DNA of 44,116 nt from positions 1 to 44,116 of the forward strand of contig JAWUVZ010000101.1 of assembly GCA_034112105.1 (NCBI GenBank), in the 5' to 3' direction. Shown here piece by piece: positions 43,601-44,116 of this stretch. This DNA is from Glaciecola sp034112105 (lineage in GTDB: Bacteria; Pseudomonadota; Gammaproteobacteria; Enterobacterales; Alteromonadaceae). Positions within the stretch are counted from its first letter, which is position 1. Each line of letters begins with the position of its first letter. The position numbers and the translations under genes were made by a program. A model generated the notes under the pieces. It did not search any database. It was not told the origin of the DNA and worked only from the letters and a program-made list of their open reading frames with translations.

Positions 43601-44116
43601 CAACACCAGGGCCGGTAATCATCGGAGTTAGTGTCGAAATGGTTGTGCCCGGGCCCTTTGAAGAGAAACCAGCCAACACATCGACTCTATCTTCATTAAG
43701 GATTTGAACACCTACCGATGCGGTTATCGTTGCCATATGGTCGGCACCAGAGGCTAACCATGTTTTTAAAGCATCGCCGTTTGTCGAACTTATATGTATA
43801 CCTGGAACAACATAAACATCGGAATTTAAACTTGCAGCGCCGCCATCAAGGTTTGCAAGTACATAGCCGCCTGCACCGCCATCAGCTACGTTTTGCGCTT
43901 TTTGGACCCGAGCTATGGCACCGCGATCACAAACCACAATTTCACCACTAAAAGTATCTGCGGGGAAAGGCTGTAAACACTGAGCTGAATCACCGTCCGG
44001 GTCGTTGGCATTAGCAAAATCACCGGCGTAAACAATACTCGCAGTAATTGCACCAGAATTTGAAACACCCGTGATATCTTCTAGCGTGGTGTCACCACCA
44101 GAGAAGTCGCCAATTT
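40617..44116 (-). CDS. S8 subtilisin-like peptidase with PA domain and GlyGly-CTERM tail (partial)
   Basis: At least 1,166 codons are open to the window edge; the N-terminus with the catalytic Asp and His lies outside. The visible part starts inside a PA domain (VVCDRGAIARVQKAQNV, GGAGGYVL), then has the catalytic Ser block YLSGTSMSSPHIAGSAALV. Long beta-rich repeats follow, including a PPC-like module (PDLDLFVVIDANGDG) and Ig-like domains. The C-terminus is SGGSTGWIALLLLPLVWLRRRKAS with a Gly-Gly, one helix and a basic end: a GlyGly-CTERM signal normally processed by rhombosortase after type II secretion. The frame begins before 43937, so that internal GTG is not the start. Confidence 0.93.
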   Translation of the reverse strand, partial: IGDFSGGDTTLEDITGVSNSGAITASIVYAGDFANANDPDGDSAQCLQPFPADTFSGEIVVCDRGAIARVQKAQNVADGGAGGYVLANLDGGAASLNSDVYVVPGIHISSTNGDALKTWLASGADHMATITASVGVQILNEDRVDVLAGFSSKGPGTTISTLTPMITGPGVAIYAAYSDEQYGYDVSTPAPSDFNYLSGTSMSSPHIAGSAALVKSAQPTWTADNIRSALTMTATPTVKKEDGVTAGDWFDMGSGRVQVDQAVASGLVMDETAANYENANPNIGGEPRSLNLPSITDNNCVGTCSWTRTVTATKAGSWSVDAASILGGLAITVTPATFDLTAGQSQEVTVAIDAFASPSDVYSFGIVNFTAANSPDLHWPVAIVASNGTVPESVSATAKRNQDSYLLKDVLAVEITEFTATSYGLTKATVVAGSVAEDSDNTSILDDLADGLFITTVDVPEGAKRLVVTTSDSTSPDLDLFVVIDANGDGIPTEDEIVAIAATGSASERADIELPAAGMYWMIVQNWFASAEDAVDTFNLNYAVVDGEVGTNLSVSAPSSIAQLSEFDIRMTWDLVDGMEGDLYFGAVDLGTSAENAGNLGLVAVDVVRGQDDVRVTAPSLDRLNPGDTLEFSVEVDANFTNEDRDYEVSLTLPAGVTVDETSTDAVVDGDTLTWMVTQPSLFGAEPSYRIASNASDAMCAVPFGGGTYIDLAGFGLGLNSAIDGDDQAAVFGNRIQFLGTEFNGFTVTEDGFITLGNDVGETQYINQLLPDAEAPNAVIAPFWRDMIADIANDSGVTVASTGGDGIVIIEWDNMETPYTAGGAPVGDKIDFQIVVNNDAAPGEPNFVYAYTDVTHNFAAQLPTTIGYENAEGTAGLTTHYVGYFGSGDAPIGAIGTDAVDGAILCFYLQPVDDAPTQLSFTVTVDEDNTGGPIQLLAMSSVTNLPGTATVASEVLASVQVEGAPQLTIGGDTIAALEVIELRELPLAGLVVEPNGDDFDITWVQVAGPAAVIAGNGLQEAKLIAPEVTEDSIVVLEMRVVDSNGNSSIAIANVVVKNNIAPTLSVSAPASVQEGRMITVTATATDPEGDNITFTINGVAGSSFTMEAPSTNYDTQLVFVVIASDGLNTTEEAVSVAVTNKSGGSTGWIALLLLPLVWLRRRKAS

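Noticed and set aside
1..44116. CRISPR array, insertion sequence or integron
   Set aside because: No evenly spaced direct repeats, transposase or integrase were seen; only the AAT microsatellite is a clear tandem repeat.

Overview
The window looks like chromosomal DNA of a low-GC marine gammaproteobacterium, most likely of the Alteromonadales. The reasons are the trnW-secE-nusG-rplKA-rplJ cluster with an L10 leader, the folE/folM pair, a DbpA-type helicase, a class II pyrC, several TonB-dependent receptors, and a large secreted subtilase with a GlyGly-CTERM tail. This placement is inferred from gene content and protein style; no database search was run. I see no CRISPR array, integrase, intact IS element, phage block or defence island.

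Layout: 1-3890 (minus strand) is the translation/transcription cluster: start of rplJ, its L10 leader, rplA, rplK with a clear sigma-70 promoter, an inserted secreted fasciclin-domain gene with its own terminator, nusG, secE and tRNA-Trp with a stable-RNA-like promoter. 4114-9250 holds an ABC exporter, a MAPEG protein and an M13 metallopeptidase lipoprotein. 9390-11960 is a zinc locus: a Zur-like box, a small membrane-anchored His/Cys protein, and a ZnuD-like TonB receptor that has lost both a normal start codon and its reading frame (in-frame TAA). 11960-16443 holds a polytopic membrane protein, a hotdog-like protein, and an MHYT-PAS-PAS-GGDEF protein whose EAL domain is cut off by a nonsense codon and a junction into a DUF3185 gene. 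16521-23280 holds dbpA-pyrC, a MaoC-like protein divergent from an OlsF-like double acyltransferase, a PhnA-domain protein and a DinB-family protein. 23688-28146 holds an aldo/keto reductase, a GH13 lipoprotein with a dismantled active site, and a secreted M24 peptidase. 28233-34094 holds divergent folE and folM (pterin metabolism), then a TonB receptor followed by aguA-aguB (agmatine to putrescine). 34151-34332 is a frameshifted relic of a ligase-associated exonuclease. 34446-40343 holds a small membrane protein, exported KatG, a beta-lactamase-fold lipoprotein preceded by an (AAT)7 repeat, and a secreted amidohydrolase. 40617 to the window end is a partial S8 peptidase.

The overall theme is an ordinary housekeeping region carrying several decayed genes (zinc receptor, EAL domain, exonuclease relic) and one apparently conserved pseudoenzyme (GH13). 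I did not find a clearly new multi-gene system. The most unusual items are the GH13 pseudoenzyme, the Zur-box/His-Cys protein/broken receptor locus, the EAL-DUF3185 junction, and the fasciclin gene inside the ribosomal-protein cluster.
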